This document shows positions 33,250 through 42,662 of a stretch of DNA of 64,000 nt, piece after piece. Each line of letters starts with the position of its first letter. The stretch's first letter is position 1. The stretch is from Geoanaerobacter pelophilus (GTDB taxonomy: Bacteria > Desulfobacterota > Desulfuromonadia > Geobacterales > DSM-12255): contig NZ_JAHCVJ010000001.1 of the NCBI RefSeq assembly GCF_018476885.1, forward strand, positions 744,001 to 808,000, given 5' to 3'. The position numbers were made by a program, and so were the translations under genes. Below the pieces are notes generated by a model that saw only the letters and a list, made by a program, of their open reading frames with translations, was not told where the DNA came from and did no database searches.

Positions 33250-35110
33250 AATAGTTCTCCAGATGCTGCAACAAGATGTTAATTGAATCGTCGATGGTCA
33301 ACAGTTCCGTATCCAGCCTGACAGCTGGAGACTCCGGAGGCTCATACGGCGCGGAAACTCCGGTAAAGCCTTGCAGCTCTCCGGCCCGCGCCTTCCTGTA
33401 GAACCCCTTGACGTCACGGCGCTCACACTCTTCAATCCTGGTAGAGAGATGAACCTCAATAAAGCGCTCTTTGCCAATAATCTGGCCGGCCATCTCCCGG
33501 TCATCCCTGAACGGCGAGATAAACGAGGTAATCACGATCAGTCCGGCCTCGTTCATTAGCCTGGCCACCTCCGCGACCCGGCGGATGTTTTCGGCCCGGT
33601 CTTTTGGGGAAAACCCGAGATCCCGGTTCAGGCCATGCCTGACATTATCGCCATCAAGCACGAAGCATGGGTGCCCCGCTTCGATCAACCTTCGCTCTAG
33701 GGCAAAAGCAACCGTAGACTTGCCCGCACCGCTCAAGCCGGTCATCCAGACAGTGGCCGGACGATGCCCCATAACCGCAGACCGGGCGGCCAGGGTAACC
33801 TGCCCTTCATGCCAGACAACATTGGAGCGGTCCGGCACGGCCCGCTCGGTCTTCAACTCGGCATCATAGTCGGTGCGGTCGACAATAACGGCGGCGCCAA
33901 GGGTATCGTTCCCGGAGACCGAGACCACGATGAACGAGCCAAGCGCGCGGTTGCGGCGGTATTCATCAGCCAGCACCGGGGTAAACAGGGTAAAGCGCGC
34001 CCGGCCGATATCGTTCAGGGAGAGCGAATCCACTGTGTCGCGGCTAAGGGTATTGGGATCCACCCGGTAGCTGATCGTCTCGCACCGAGCCTTTAGCCAC
34101 CTGGCAGCATGCTTTATCTGGTAAATGCCTCCGGCAACCAGCGGTTCATCACCGGTCCAGACCAGCATCGCCTCCAGTTCCCGGCGCTCTCTCGGCACAT
34201 TGCCGGGGTGCACCAGGAGATCGCCCCGCCCCACATCGATATCATCCTCCAGGGAGACGGTAATCGACTGACCGGCCACAGCAGTTCCGACAGGCTGCAT
34301 GCCAATGGCTATAGAGGTCACCCTAGACCTGAACCCAGAAGGAAGCACCATGACCTCGTCGCCGCCGCGCAAGAGGCCCGACACAACCCGGCCGCCGAAA
34401 CCTCGGAAGGTCCCGGGGAGATGGATCACCCGCTGCACCGGCAGGCGGAAATCCACCAGATTCCGGTCGCCGGCGACATAGACCTCTTCCAGATAAGAGA
34501 GCAGCGTCGTGCCGGCATACCACGCCATGCCATTACCGCGTCTGACCACGTTATCACCGCTGACCGCACACACCGGGATGAACTGCAGGTTGGACAGACC
34601 GAGGCGCACCGCAAAATCCCGGTACTCGGTCTCTATCTCGCGGAAACGCTCCTCGCTGTACCCCACCAGGTCCATCTTGTTGATCGCCACCACAAAACGA
34701 GGGATGCCGAGCAGGGCGCAGATAAAGGCGTGACGCTTGGACTGGGTCGATACTCCCTGCTCCGCATCGATCAGTAATAGCGCCAGATCGGCATGGGATG
34801 CGGCAGTAGCCATGTTCCGGGTATACTGCTCGTGACCCGGTGCGTCAGCAACAATAAAGCGACGGCGGGAAGTGGCGAAATAACGGTAGGCAACATCAAT
34901 GGTAATCCCCTGCTCCCGCTCGGCCCGCAGACCGTCGGTGATCAGCGAAAAATCCATCTCCGCATTGCCGGTGGCGGCAGTGCGGCGCAGAGCAGCTACA
35001 TGATCGTCGTAGAGGGCATTGGCATCGTACAGCAGGCGGCCGATCAGGGTAGACTTGCCATCATCGACACTGCCGGCAGTCAGGAAATGGAGGAGATCCG
35101 GCTCGCTCAT
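33239..35110 (-). CDS. cysNC: bifunctional sulfate adenylyltransferase GTPase subunit / APS kinase
   Basis: A 623-residue fusion. The N-terminal ~430 residues are an EF-Tu-like GTPase (GSVDDGKSTLIGRLLYD G1 motif; DAPGHEQYTRNM; NKMD) that drives the CysD reaction. The C-terminal domain, from about 445, is APS kinase (GLSGAGKST P-loop; FVLDGDNVRHGLNRDLGFSPKDRAENIRR; FISPFRDDR with the active Ser). The product is PAPS. ATG at 35110 shares a base with the cysD stop (TGATG). The gene lies beside a polysaccharide cluster that encodes a PAPS-dependent sulfotransferase. Confidence 0.96.
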   Translation of the reverse strand: MSEPDLLHFLTAGSVDDGKSTLIGRLLYDANALYDDHVAALRRTAATGNAEMDFSLITDGLRAEREQGITIDVAYRYFATSRRRFIVADAPGHEQYTRNMATAASHADLALLLIDAEQGVSTQSKRHAFICALLGIPRFVVAINKMDLVGYSEERFREIETEYRDFAVRLGLSNLQFIPVCAVSGDNVVRRGNGMAWYAGTTLLSYLEEVYVAGDRNLVDFRLPVQRVIHLPGTFRGFGGRVVSGLLRGGDEVMVLPSGFRSRVTSIAIGMQPVGTAVAGQSITVSLEDDIDVGRGDLLVHPGNVPRERRELEAMLVWTGDEPLVAGGIYQIKHAARWLKARCETISYRVDPNTLSRDTVDSLSLNDIGRARFTLFTPVLADEYRRNRALGSFIVVSVSGNDTLGAAVIVDRTDYDAELKTERAVPDRSNVVWHEGQVTLAARSAVMGHRPATVWMTGLSGAGKSTVAFALERRLIEAGHPCFVLDGDNVRHGLNRDLGFSPKDRAENIRRVAEVARLMNEAGLIVITSFISPFRDDREMAGQIIGKERFIEVHLSTRIEECERRDVKGFYRKARAGELQGFTGVSAPYEPPESPAVRLDTELLTIDDSINILLQHLENYYES

Positions 35111-36018
35111 CAAAAATACCCTTCTCTTTTTTTGCGCTCCATCGATCCATCCTGATCATGGTCGATAATCCTGGTGGTCCGCTCGGAAAGCCGCGCCTGT
35201 TCGAGCTCAGCGATGATCTCCTCAACCGTGACCGCTGATGAGGCCACGGCACCGGTGCATGGATAACAACCGAGGGTACGGAACCGGCAGAGGCGTTGTA
35301 CCGAGGTTTCACCCGCTAGCAGCGGCGTATCTTTGCCCACCGGGATCAACTGACCGTTGCGCTCAACCACCTCGCGCTCTGCAGCAAAATAGAGCGGCAC
35401 CACCGCAATCCCCTCGCGTGCGATGTAGCGCCACACATCCAGTTCAGTCCAGTTGGACAGGGGAAAGACCCGCATGCTCTCTCCCGGATGCATCCGGGTA
35501 TTGTAGAGTTGCCAGAATTCGGGGCGCTGACGGCGCGGGTCCCACTGGCCATGGATATCACGGAAGGAAAATACCCGTTCCTTGGCCCGTGACCGTTCCT
35601 CCTCACGCCTGGCGCCGCCAATGACCAAGTCATAGCTACCAAGTTTCAGGGATTCGAGCAGCGCTTGGGTCTTCAGGAAACCGCAACAGCGAACTGTGCC
35701 CATCTCCCACGGATTCGCTCCGGAGTCGATCGCCTGGCGATTGGTATAGACCCGCAGGTCAAAGCCGATCTCGACCGCCATCCGGTTGCGGAACTCGATC
35801 ATTTCAGGGAACTTGAACTCAGTATCCACATGGAGCAGGGGAAACGGAATCGGGGCGGGGTGGAACGCCTTGCGTGCCAGGTGCAGCATCACCGAAGAGT
35901 CCTTGCCGATTGAGTACATCATTACCGGCCGCTCCCCTTCGGCAGCAACTTCGCGGATTATCTGTATGGATTCAGCCTCAAGTTCATCAAGAAGGCCAAG
36001 AGAAAGCCGTTCAGACAT
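35110..36018 (-). CDS. cysD: sulfate adenylyltransferase subunit 2
   Basis: A 302-residue N-type ATP pyrophosphatase. The PP-loop [17 protein letters not shown] is at about residue 36, with [38 protein letters not shown] and the terminal [10 protein letters not shown]. It forms APS from sulfate and ATP together with CysN. It is first in the cysD-cysNC-SsuABC-like operon. No cysH, cysI or cysJ gene is seen nearby. Confidence 0.96.
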   Translation of the reverse strand: MSERLSLGLLDELEAESIQIIREVAAEGERPVMMYSIGKDSSVMLHLARKAFHPAPIPFPLLHVDTEFKFPEMIEFRNRMAVEIGFDLRVYTNRQAIDSGANPWEMGTVRCCGFLKTQALLESLKLGSYDLVIGGARREEERSRAKERVFSFRDIHGQWDPRRQRPEFWQLYNTRMHPGESMRVFPLSNWTELDVWRYIAREGIAVVPLYFAAEREVVERNGQLIPVGKDTPLLAGETSVQRLCRFRTLGCYPCTGAVASSAVTVEEIIAELEQARLSERTTRIIDHDQDGSMERKKREGYF

Positions 36019-36218
36019 GATACCTCTTTATGCGGAGCCACTCAGATCAAACAACAAACATTTTTAACACAACCCCGTCGGGCTGCAAAGCAAAACCTTT
36101 TCCCGCTTCAGAGACAAATATTCTCAACACTGAGCCGACTCAAGTCATGATTACCCGTGCCCCAAAGCTCCAAGAATGGGACAAATCCAGCGCCTCAAAG
36201 ATCTACACTAGCGATGCT

Positions 36219-37505
36219 TTACAGCCTTTTCACGGCATCCAGTAGCTTGCGTAACGGCGCAGTGATGCGCCAGGAGAGGGATGCATATAACGATTCAAGG
36301 AGGCGTGTGCTTTCCCTGTAGGCACTTTCTATTATTTGCCCCTGCTGGTAAAGATCGTTCATCTTGTTTTGTGCCCGATGTAGCAGGGAATAGTGAAATG
36401 AATCCGTGGTGCAGTAATATTGCTGGTTCTGGATGTTTGTAGCTCTTTCAAAGATATAGTCGTTGATGTTTCCGTAATCTACCAGTTGATCGATCCTTGC
36501 CAGATAGATATCACTTCCACTGATCTGATTTATGATATTCATCTCGACCGGCAGCATAGATCTTCCGAAAGATTTGATGTTTGACCTGCACTGCTTGGAA
36601 GTAAGTACATATTCCCCAGATAGACTTTCTCTTTTTTTTGTCCCATGCAGATCAACAGAGAAATCGCAATCAATTGCACTGCCGGCCAATCCATTCAGGC
36701 ATTCAGGGATTAATTCACTCCAAGCATCATACTTGATCAACGATTGCTCGAACCGCTTAAAAATATACGACGCAGTCTTCCCCACCATAATAGGTACCTG
36801 ATACAGATGTGATCCCTGATGGTGCTGCCCCTTGTCCCCAAAGTTTGTTGTATATGAGCCGGCCGGATAGACAAAGAACTTTCCCTGTTCGACCATGTAC
36901 TTAAAAAAGTATTTTTTCCATGAAGTCGCAGGCCAGGAAACAATATTGGGGGGTAAAGCAGGATCGTCGCTATAATTGCAATCGCGATGGCCTTCATACC
37001 AGCTTTCGAAAGCGCTCCAGTGCTCCTTCAGCCATGCCTGCCCCCAAGAGCAAGGCACCTGCATGAAGTATGTGTTCGAACCATCATTCAACGGGATGAA
37101 CGGAAGAAGAGAGGTTTCGTTGTAACGGTAGGAGTAGAGGGATATCCCGCAGATTGAAGGGCAATCTTTATAGAACTTCAGCGCGGCTAATGTGTAATCA
37201 TAGAACCAAGGAGAGACGTACAGATCATCTTCCAAGAGGATGATGCCATCGTATTGCGTGGCAATTTGGCCGCAAGACAGGATATGCCTACGAAGGCCCA
37301 TGTTCTCGGGGTGCTCGATGACCTCTTTTTGACCGTGCTCCCAATTGAACGCATGAGCAATCGATTTGACGCTTTCCGGACCGCCGCCGTCTATACTTAT
37401 GATCAGAGTGACGGGTCCGGCATAAAGGGATTTGGCAATGGAAGATAGAAGCCTGAAGAGGGTATGGTCCCTGTTGTAAGCGGCTATGACTATCGGGATG
37501 TTCAT
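36219..37505 (-). CDS. family 2-like glycosyltransferase
   Basis: A 428-residue protein opening with IPIVIAAYNRDHTLFRLLSSIA, a GT-A nucleotide-sugar pocket, then IISIDGGG and IILLEDDLYVSPWFYDY with an acidic EDD motif in place of the usual DxD. The remainder has no named domain; the C-terminus (ESLYASLSWRITAPLRKLLDAV) is a motif common at the end of polysaccharide glycosyltransferases. It is last in the leftward cluster. The sugar donor is unknown. ATG at 37505 is chosen by the conserved start. Confidence 0.78.
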   Translation of the reverse strand: MNIPIVIAAYNRDHTLFRLLSSIAKSLYAGPVTLIISIDGGGPESVKSIAHAFNWEHGQKEVIEHPENMGLRRHILSCGQIATQYDGIILLEDDLYVSPWFYDYTLAALKFYKDCPSICGISLYSYRYNETSLLPFIPLNDGSNTYFMQVPCSWGQAWLKEHWSAFESWYEGHRDCNYSDDPALPPNIVSWPATSWKKYFFKYMVEQGKFFVYPAGSYTTNFGDKGQHHQGSHLYQVPIMVGKTASYIFKRFEQSLIKYDAWSELIPECLNGLAGSAIDCDFSVDLHGTKKRESLSGEYVLTSKQCRSNIKSFGRSMLPVEMNIINQISGSDIYLARIDQLVDYGNINDYIFERATNIQNQQYYCTTDSFHYSLLHRAQNKMNDLYQQGQIIESAYRESTRLLESLYASLSWRITAPLRKLLDAVKRL

Positions 37506-37628
37506 GATTACGATCTCGGGCAACTAATATGACATACAAACTTCGGCTAACATACCATAAACACATAATCTAAAAAAGACCATGATATGACGGCCACAAA
37601 AGAATTGATTTCAGAAATGACTCAAGCT

Positions 37629-37651
37629 ATTGTTTATTTTAAATAAACAAT
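37629..37651. repeat. perfect 23-base palindrome in divergent promoter region
   Basis: ATTGTTTATTT (37629-37639), one central T, AAATAAACAAT (37641-37651). It lies 22 bases ahead of the gene at 37674 and between two divergent genes, a typical operator layout. The arms are exact reverse complements. Confidence 0.65.
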
Positions 37652-37673
37652 AAAGTCTCCGAGAAAACTTTCT

Positions 37674-39386
37674 ATGCCATTGAAGAATTTGCGTACAACA
37701 ATATCAGCCCACGAGAATATCATTGCCTTGTGCATCATTTCCATTTTCGTTCTAATATTCAACCTTCAAGCAATATACGGATTGAAAACATTAATGGAAG
37801 ATGACTTTGCACGGTATCTGGATGCTATCAACGGGGGGTTCTTCAATCCAAAACCATACGGTTTTATCCCGGGAGCAATCAAAGCTCTCAACAAGCAGTT
37901 AATGCTCGTAAGTGCTCAGTTTGCTCGTCTTTTTTATGTTGTATTTTTTGCAATCCCGTTGTCACTCACTGTCTATTATTTGAATCGAAGATATTTTAAT
38001 TTCGAGTTCAGCACTGCTCTTTTTAGCGCAATCCTTTTAAATATACTTCCTTTTCAAATTCAGATACCAACATTCCTTGATGGCAGTTACCCTTTGATCG
38101 GGCTGCTCTTTATTTTTACGTCTATCAATGCCGCCCTTGAGTATTTACAATCTAGAAATCCGTTACTGCTATTATTGGCATGTTTGTCATGGTATATGGG
38201 AACATATCATTTTACCTTGGCGGAGCTAAATATTTTTATGACACCATCTGTACTTATCCTATTCTTAATTCATAATAAAGGTTTTACAAAAGATCGGATA
38301 ACAATATTAACATTATTTTCATTAATTTCAAGCTATAAAATATATCTGGTATTGTCAGTAATAGCTTCTGGTAAATCAAGGGGGGCAGCTACGCCTATTG
38401 CCATAAATGGACAAGATATAATTATACGAATCGGTAAATTTATAAGCTGGTCATCACTAATACCAACTAGGGCATTCACTAATCTATATTATCACTCGTT
38501 TTGCACAGCACTTCTTTTGTTATGTAGCCTTTTTACCATTATAACTATTTTGCTATTCAACAAAAATCTGCCCAACCGAAAAAATTATATGAGTGCAGTT
38601 ATGTTCTATGCACTGTTTTCACTCTGTGCGTCCTTTCCATTCATCACTGCAAGCCCATTCATTGCTCCACGGTATTTTTTTGTAGCAAATGTCGGCATTT
38701 GCATCCTATATATTATGTGTATCTATCTAATCGTAAATGGATTATTACGCTCATCACAATACGTTTCAACAATTACCGGAGTTACGCTATTGTCTGTCAC
38801 AATGTTTGCTGGAGTCCACCGACATATGCACCTTAGTGAAAGTCACGCATACAAGAACAAAAACTTCAACACATTATGCGATCAATTGAAAGTATTAGGT
38901 AACATACAACCCGGATCACAAATGGTTGTCACAGGATTCAATGCTGACACCGGAGAACATTACAAATGGTCATCCGGCCTTTACTCATTTTGTCTTAAAA
39001 AGCCTGGAATATCTGGAATTATAGGGAATGAGTATTCATTTTACGATCAATTTTCGGTGGCTGACAGGGCTTACTTTCGAAAAATGGGGGGGCTAGATGT
39101 CTCGAAGCCTATTTATCTATTCAGAAGTGTAAACAACACATTCATACGTCCGAAATATCTCCTTCGATGGCTTGAAAAAGAAAAAAGCTCCTCAGCGTGG
39201 ACGATTTACACGACTGACGCTACTACCAACTTATTGAAAAGATATGGTTCGGGAGAGGGGATAGAGAATTACCAGAAATTTCTCAAGAATAGGGGGTTAT
39301 CTTCTGAGGAAATTTTATGGGGTGGATATGACCCGGCGAGGAAATGGACGGATTTTGTAAACACTTCTAAGGTGAAATCTTTTTGA
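37674..39386 (+). CDS. polytopic membrane protein, possible GT-C glycosyltransferase
   Basis: A 570-residue protein with about eleven hydrophobic helices in its first ~380 residues and a hydrophilic C-terminal ~180. Residues MEDDFARY after the first helix have the acidic pair typical of GT-C enzymes using lipid-linked sugars (as GtrII-type O-antigen glucosyltransferases). It is the only + strand gene inside an otherwise leftward cluster and is strikingly AT-rich, which suggests separate acquisition. No strong RBS is seen. I cannot name the family with certainty. Confidence 0.6.
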   Translation: MPLKNLRTTISAHENIIALCIISIFVLIFNLQAIYGLKTLMEDDFARYLDAINGGFFNPKPYGFIPGAIKALNKQLMLVSAQFARLFYVVFFAIPLSLTVYYLNRRYFNFEFSTALFSAILLNILPFQIQIPTFLDGSYPLIGLLFIFTSINAALEYLQSRNPLLLLLACLSWYMGTYHFTLAELNIFMTPSVLILFLIHNKGFTKDRITILTLFSLISSYKIYLVLSVIASGKSRGAATPIAINGQDIIIRIGKFISWSSLIPTRAFTNLYYHSFCTALLLLCSLFTIITILLFNKNLPNRKNYMSAVMFYALFSLCASFPFITASPFIAPRYFFVANVGICILYIMCIYLIVNGLLRSSQYVSTITGVTLLSVTMFAGVHRHMHLSESHAYKNKNFNTLCDQLKVLGNIQPGSQMVVTGFNADTGEHYKWSSGLYSFCLKKPGISGIIGNEYSFYDQFSVADRAYFRKMGGLDVSKPIYLFRSVNNTFIRPKYLLRWLEKEKSSSAWTIYTTDATTNLLKRYGSGEGIENYQKFLKNRGLSSEEILWGGYDPARKWTDFVNTSKVKSF

Positions 39387-39622
39387 GACAGGCTAGTGCA
39401 ATTTATACGCAACAAATAGGGACAACATCAATGTGCTTTTCACCTTTAATCGGAGGCCTTAATAGGAACTCCTTTGTTGGCCATTGGCTACTGTCTTCAT
39501 AAATAAACAGCTGAAGTTTCTCTGGCAATGAATCTTAAACTCTCTACCCTCGAAAAATAGTGCTCATATAACATTTGCAGTTTAAATATCATGAGATTAT
39601 TGCTCCTTATTCCGGGATGACC

Positions 39623-40387
39623 CTAATCCCAATTTTTATAGCTTCTCAGCTGGCTGCTATTTTTCACAAATATAAAATCGCCGCCTGTGAGCGCCCCATC
39701 ATACGGTCTGTAATGGCATTCAACAATATCGTAAAGGCAATAGTCATTATCATAAAATATGTCCAGCAGCTGTCGGGGGGTTGCCCGGTCTAAATAGGCA
39801 TTCAAACAGCCAAATTCAACCAAAAACATTTCCACAGATTTAAGAAGTGAACTTGAACCGTTTAGTGCTCTAACTTCAGCACCCTGTAAATCCAGCTTCA
39901 CCAGTTCCGGATTAAATGCAAATTTCGCAGCAATATTGTCAAGAGTATCTACCTCAACTGTGACTTGATTTTCTGCATCTCCCCTTACGTGGTCTTGGAG
40001 TGAAGCACTTGTTGCGGCGAGTGGGTCGCCCCAAATATTAAAATCCATCGTTCCGGTTTTTTCTGCAACAGCCATTTGGAGGATTTTGGGAGGAGGAACG
40101 ATATTGAAAAGATTGCGTTTTAGTTCTTTTTGAATATGCGGGTTTGGTTCTATAGCAATAACGTTACATCCAGGATAGATATCCGATATGGTTCTGGTCC
40201 AGGTTCCCGAAAATGCGCCTACATCCATGCATGACGTAACATTAAAACCCAGCTTTTTAGCATGAGTGATTCGCTCATCCCATCTCGGCATTGATGAAGT
40301 ACGTCCGCCAGCCAAATCAGAATTCTTAATCAACGGATTTGGCGGCAATAACGTATCAATTAACGACAATAGCACTTTTCTAATCAT
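39623..40387 (-). CDS. FkbM-family methyltransferase
   Basis: A 254-residue SAM methyltransferase: SAM motif VTSCMDVGAFSGTWT, VIAIEPNPHIQKELKRN, and the FkbM signatures VEVDTLDNIA and PELVKLDLQGAEVRALNG. FkbM-type enzymes O-methylate sugars and polyketides. Its start shares a base with the stop of the upstream glycosyltransferase (TAATG), so the two are coupled. Sugar O-methylation of the surface glycan is likely. Confidence 0.88.
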   Translation of the reverse strand: MIRKVLLSLIDTLLPPNPLIKNSDLAGGRTSSMPRWDERITHAKKLGFNVTSCMDVGAFSGTWTRTISDIYPGCNVIAIEPNPHIQKELKRNLFNIVPPPKILQMAVAEKTGTMDFNIWGDPLAATSASLQDHVRGDAENQVTVEVDTLDNIAAKFAFNPELVKLDLQGAEVRALNGSSSLLKSVEMFLVEFGCLNAYLDRATPRQLLDIFYDNDYCLYDIVECHYRPYDGALTGGDFIFVKNSSQLRSYKNWD

Positions 40388-41760
40388 TAAAAGCCCTTAT
40401 CATGGTCTTTCTGCAAAAGTTGATTAAAATAATTTTTAACCCTGTTTTTCAGTAGCCCCATTTTCACTCGGTAAGAGAAGATAACTGTAGCGTCATGAAA
40501 ATTTCGATCCACTTTGGTTGTCTCTAGAGCAGAAGATTTCTGTATTAGGGCAGAAAATATTTCTCTCAGTTTTTGCGTTTCTTTGAAGAGATTAAACTTT
40601 TCCGAAACCAGCTCGCGGCCAGCATGCCCCATCTGTTCCCTTAGGTATGGGGATTCGGCAAGTAAGCGCATTGCATTCGCAAAACCATTGCAATCCATTT
40701 CATCAACAAGAAATCCGTTTACACCATCAATAACCAATTCCGGTATGCCGGAATGTCTGGTCGAAACAACCGGCAATCCGGTTGCGCATGCTTCCATGAT
40801 AGAGACAGGAATTCCTTCTTTATCATTATCACTACCTGTAATGGAATGCAGGACAAAAACGTCGGCAGCATGCATTTCCTCAAGCACCCTTTCACTGGAG
40901 GCAACTCCAATAAACACCACCTTATCTTCCAAATCAAGCTCCCTTGTGAGCTTCGTTAAAACTGGAAGCAATTCACCGTCTCCAATGATTCTCAAGCGGG
41001 CGTCACAGGTAAAAGCTAACTGCCTAAAAGACCGTAACAGAAACTCATGCCCTTTTTTACCGAATAATCGCCCCACAGACAGGAATGTAACACTACCCAG
41101 GCTTGTTCGTACGCAAGGTTTAAACCGCTCAGGATCGATACCACAGTGAACTACTTCCAGTCTTTCGGTAACTGCCGGATCGGTTATCGAAAGGATATGG
41201 TTGCGATTGTATTCTGAAATAGTTATTGTTTTTGCGGCATTTTCAACAAGCAGCTTCACGCGTCGGTCAGGAAAGGTTTCGCCTGCTACGTTTAGCCTGA
41301 AGATATCGTACGCATGCGCAGTAAAACTGAAAGAAATCCCTGTCAGTTTTGACACCAGCAGCGACACCAAAGCTGCTTCCGTAGCAAAATGCGAATGAAT
41401 ATGCTGAATTGAAAGAGATCTGCAGTACTCTGCCGCTAGAACTGCCTGCAAAGCTAATCCGCCAGGAATTTTATAACGTTCCGCAAGCTTACATGCTGCG
41501 GGATACAGTGCGCTTGTTGCTGCTTTTTGCTGGAAGGCGTCACCTGTGATGTCGTAGACGGGATTCAGTATGCGGGCCATCAGCTCTTCATGGCACTTCC
41601 GGGACGGCCAAAGAGAAACCGTATGGACGTCAACGCCAAGTGCTTGAAGCGCTATGAGTTCATTGATGACGAAGGTTTCAGAAGGAACTGGAATATGCAG
41701 CAGTATATAGCAGACTTTAATAGATTCGCTGTCACTGTTTTTAGTTTCTTTTACTGGCAT
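40387..41760 (-). CDS. family 4 glycosyltransferase
   Basis: A 457-residue GT-B enzyme. The N-terminal half starts KVCYILLHIPVPSETFVINELIALQALG; HIHSHFATEAALVSLLVSKLTGISFSFTAHAYDI and the donor-site VSIMEACATGLPVVSTRHSGIPELVIDGVNGFLV with E-x7-E are GT4 marks. It is a retaining sugar transferase for a cell-surface glycan. Closest general resemblance is to colanic-acid type WcaL enzymes. Confidence 0.88.
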   Translation of the reverse strand: MPVKETKNSDSESIKVCYILLHIPVPSETFVINELIALQALGVDVHTVSLWPSRKCHEELMARILNPVYDITGDAFQQKAATSALYPAACKLAERYKIPGGLALQAVLAAEYCRSLSIQHIHSHFATEAALVSLLVSKLTGISFSFTAHAYDIFRLNVAGETFPDRRVKLLVENAAKTITISEYNRNHILSITDPAVTERLEVVHCGIDPERFKPCVRTSLGSVTFLSVGRLFGKKGHEFLLRSFRQLAFTCDARLRIIGDGELLPVLTKLTRELDLEDKVVFIGVASSERVLEEMHAADVFVLHSITGSDNDKEGIPVSIMEACATGLPVVSTRHSGIPELVIDGVNGFLVDEMDCNGFANAMRLLAESPYLREQMGHAGRELVSEKFNLFKETQKLREIFSALIQKSSALETTKVDRNFHDATVIFSYRVKMGLLKNRVKNYFNQLLQKDHDKGF

Positions 41761-41812
41761 GTTCTCAATTCATTAAGACTGTAATTATTGCTACAGTGTA
41801 AGCAATTCGTGA

Positions 41813-42631
41813 TTATGCATGATTGCTATCCTTGAGTCTGATCAGTTCCGACTCACAATCGGCAAGCCTCTTTCGAATCAAATCAGAATATTTATAGGAC
41901 AGAAATCGATCCATAATTTTGTAGATATGTATCTTTTCCTTTATCATTCCCGCTTGCCCCAAAGAAGTCCATAGCCCTTGCTGGTGCACTCTATAGCAAC
42001 TCATTACGTCATCAATATAAAGAATGTCCCCATATTGTGCATTAGTGATGTGCAAGAACCAATCGCCGGCCAGGATTTGATATGCCGCTTCAGGGATTTC
42101 ACGGATAAAGCGATTTCGAAAGACGACTGCCCCGGTAGGCAAAAAGTTTCTGAAAAGGATATCCTCAATCGTGTATATTGATTTTCGCTTGACTCCCAAG
42201 GTGCTTAAATACGGCTTCACTGCCCCGTTATCCATAAGCATTTGAGCATCATGAAAACATATGGTGCAGTCGGAATTCGCTTCCATAGCGACAATTTGTT
42301 TTTGCAGCTTATTGGGGTCTGTCCAGTAATCGTCACCATCAAGTAAGGCTATATATTTCCCTTTGGCGTTATGAAAGTTATTATAAAAATTCCAAAGACC
42401 GGTTACTCGCCCATTGATGTAAACTACATTCTCTCGACTATTCAAGAACAGGCGTATTTTGTCCGGAAAACGAGCATGGTATTCACTGACAATGGCTCTG
42501 GTCCTATCGGGTGAATCGTCCTCTCCAATCAATATCTCATAGTCAAAATCGACCTTCTGTGCAAGTACACTCTCTATTGCCTGGGCGATATATTTTTCAT
42601 GATTATAGGCGGTGATACAGACGCTCACCAT
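41813..42631 (-). CDS. family 2 glycosyltransferase
   Basis: A 272-residue GT-A enzyme. It starts MVSVCITAYNHEKYIAQAIESVLAQ, has ILIGEDDSPDRT and the catalytic metal motif YIALLDGDDYWTDP (DxD type). ATG at 42631 is chosen by the family start; the frame is open further upstream into the aminotransferase gene, which is rejected. The sugar is unknown. Confidence 0.87.
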   Translation of the reverse strand: MVSVCITAYNHEKYIAQAIESVLAQKVDFDYEILIGEDDSPDRTRAIVSEYHARFPDKIRLFLNSRENVVYINGRVTGLWNFYNNFHNAKGKYIALLDGDDYWTDPNKLQKQIVAMEANSDCTICFHDAQMLMDNGAVKPYLSTLGVKRKSIYTIEDILFRNFLPTGAVVFRNRFIREIPEAAYQILAGDWFLHITNAQYGDILYIDDVMSCYRVHQQGLWTSLGQAGMIKEKIHIYKIMDRFLSYKYSDLIRKRLADCESELIRLKDSNHA

Positions 42632-42662
42632 AATATTATCAGAGCCCAGAATAGTCGTTTGT

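Noticed and set aside
36019-36218. Sulfur- or SAM-responsive riboswitch ahead of cysD
   Set aside because: No conserved SAM-riboswitch blocks or terminator were seen; only an AT-rich leader with weak repeats.
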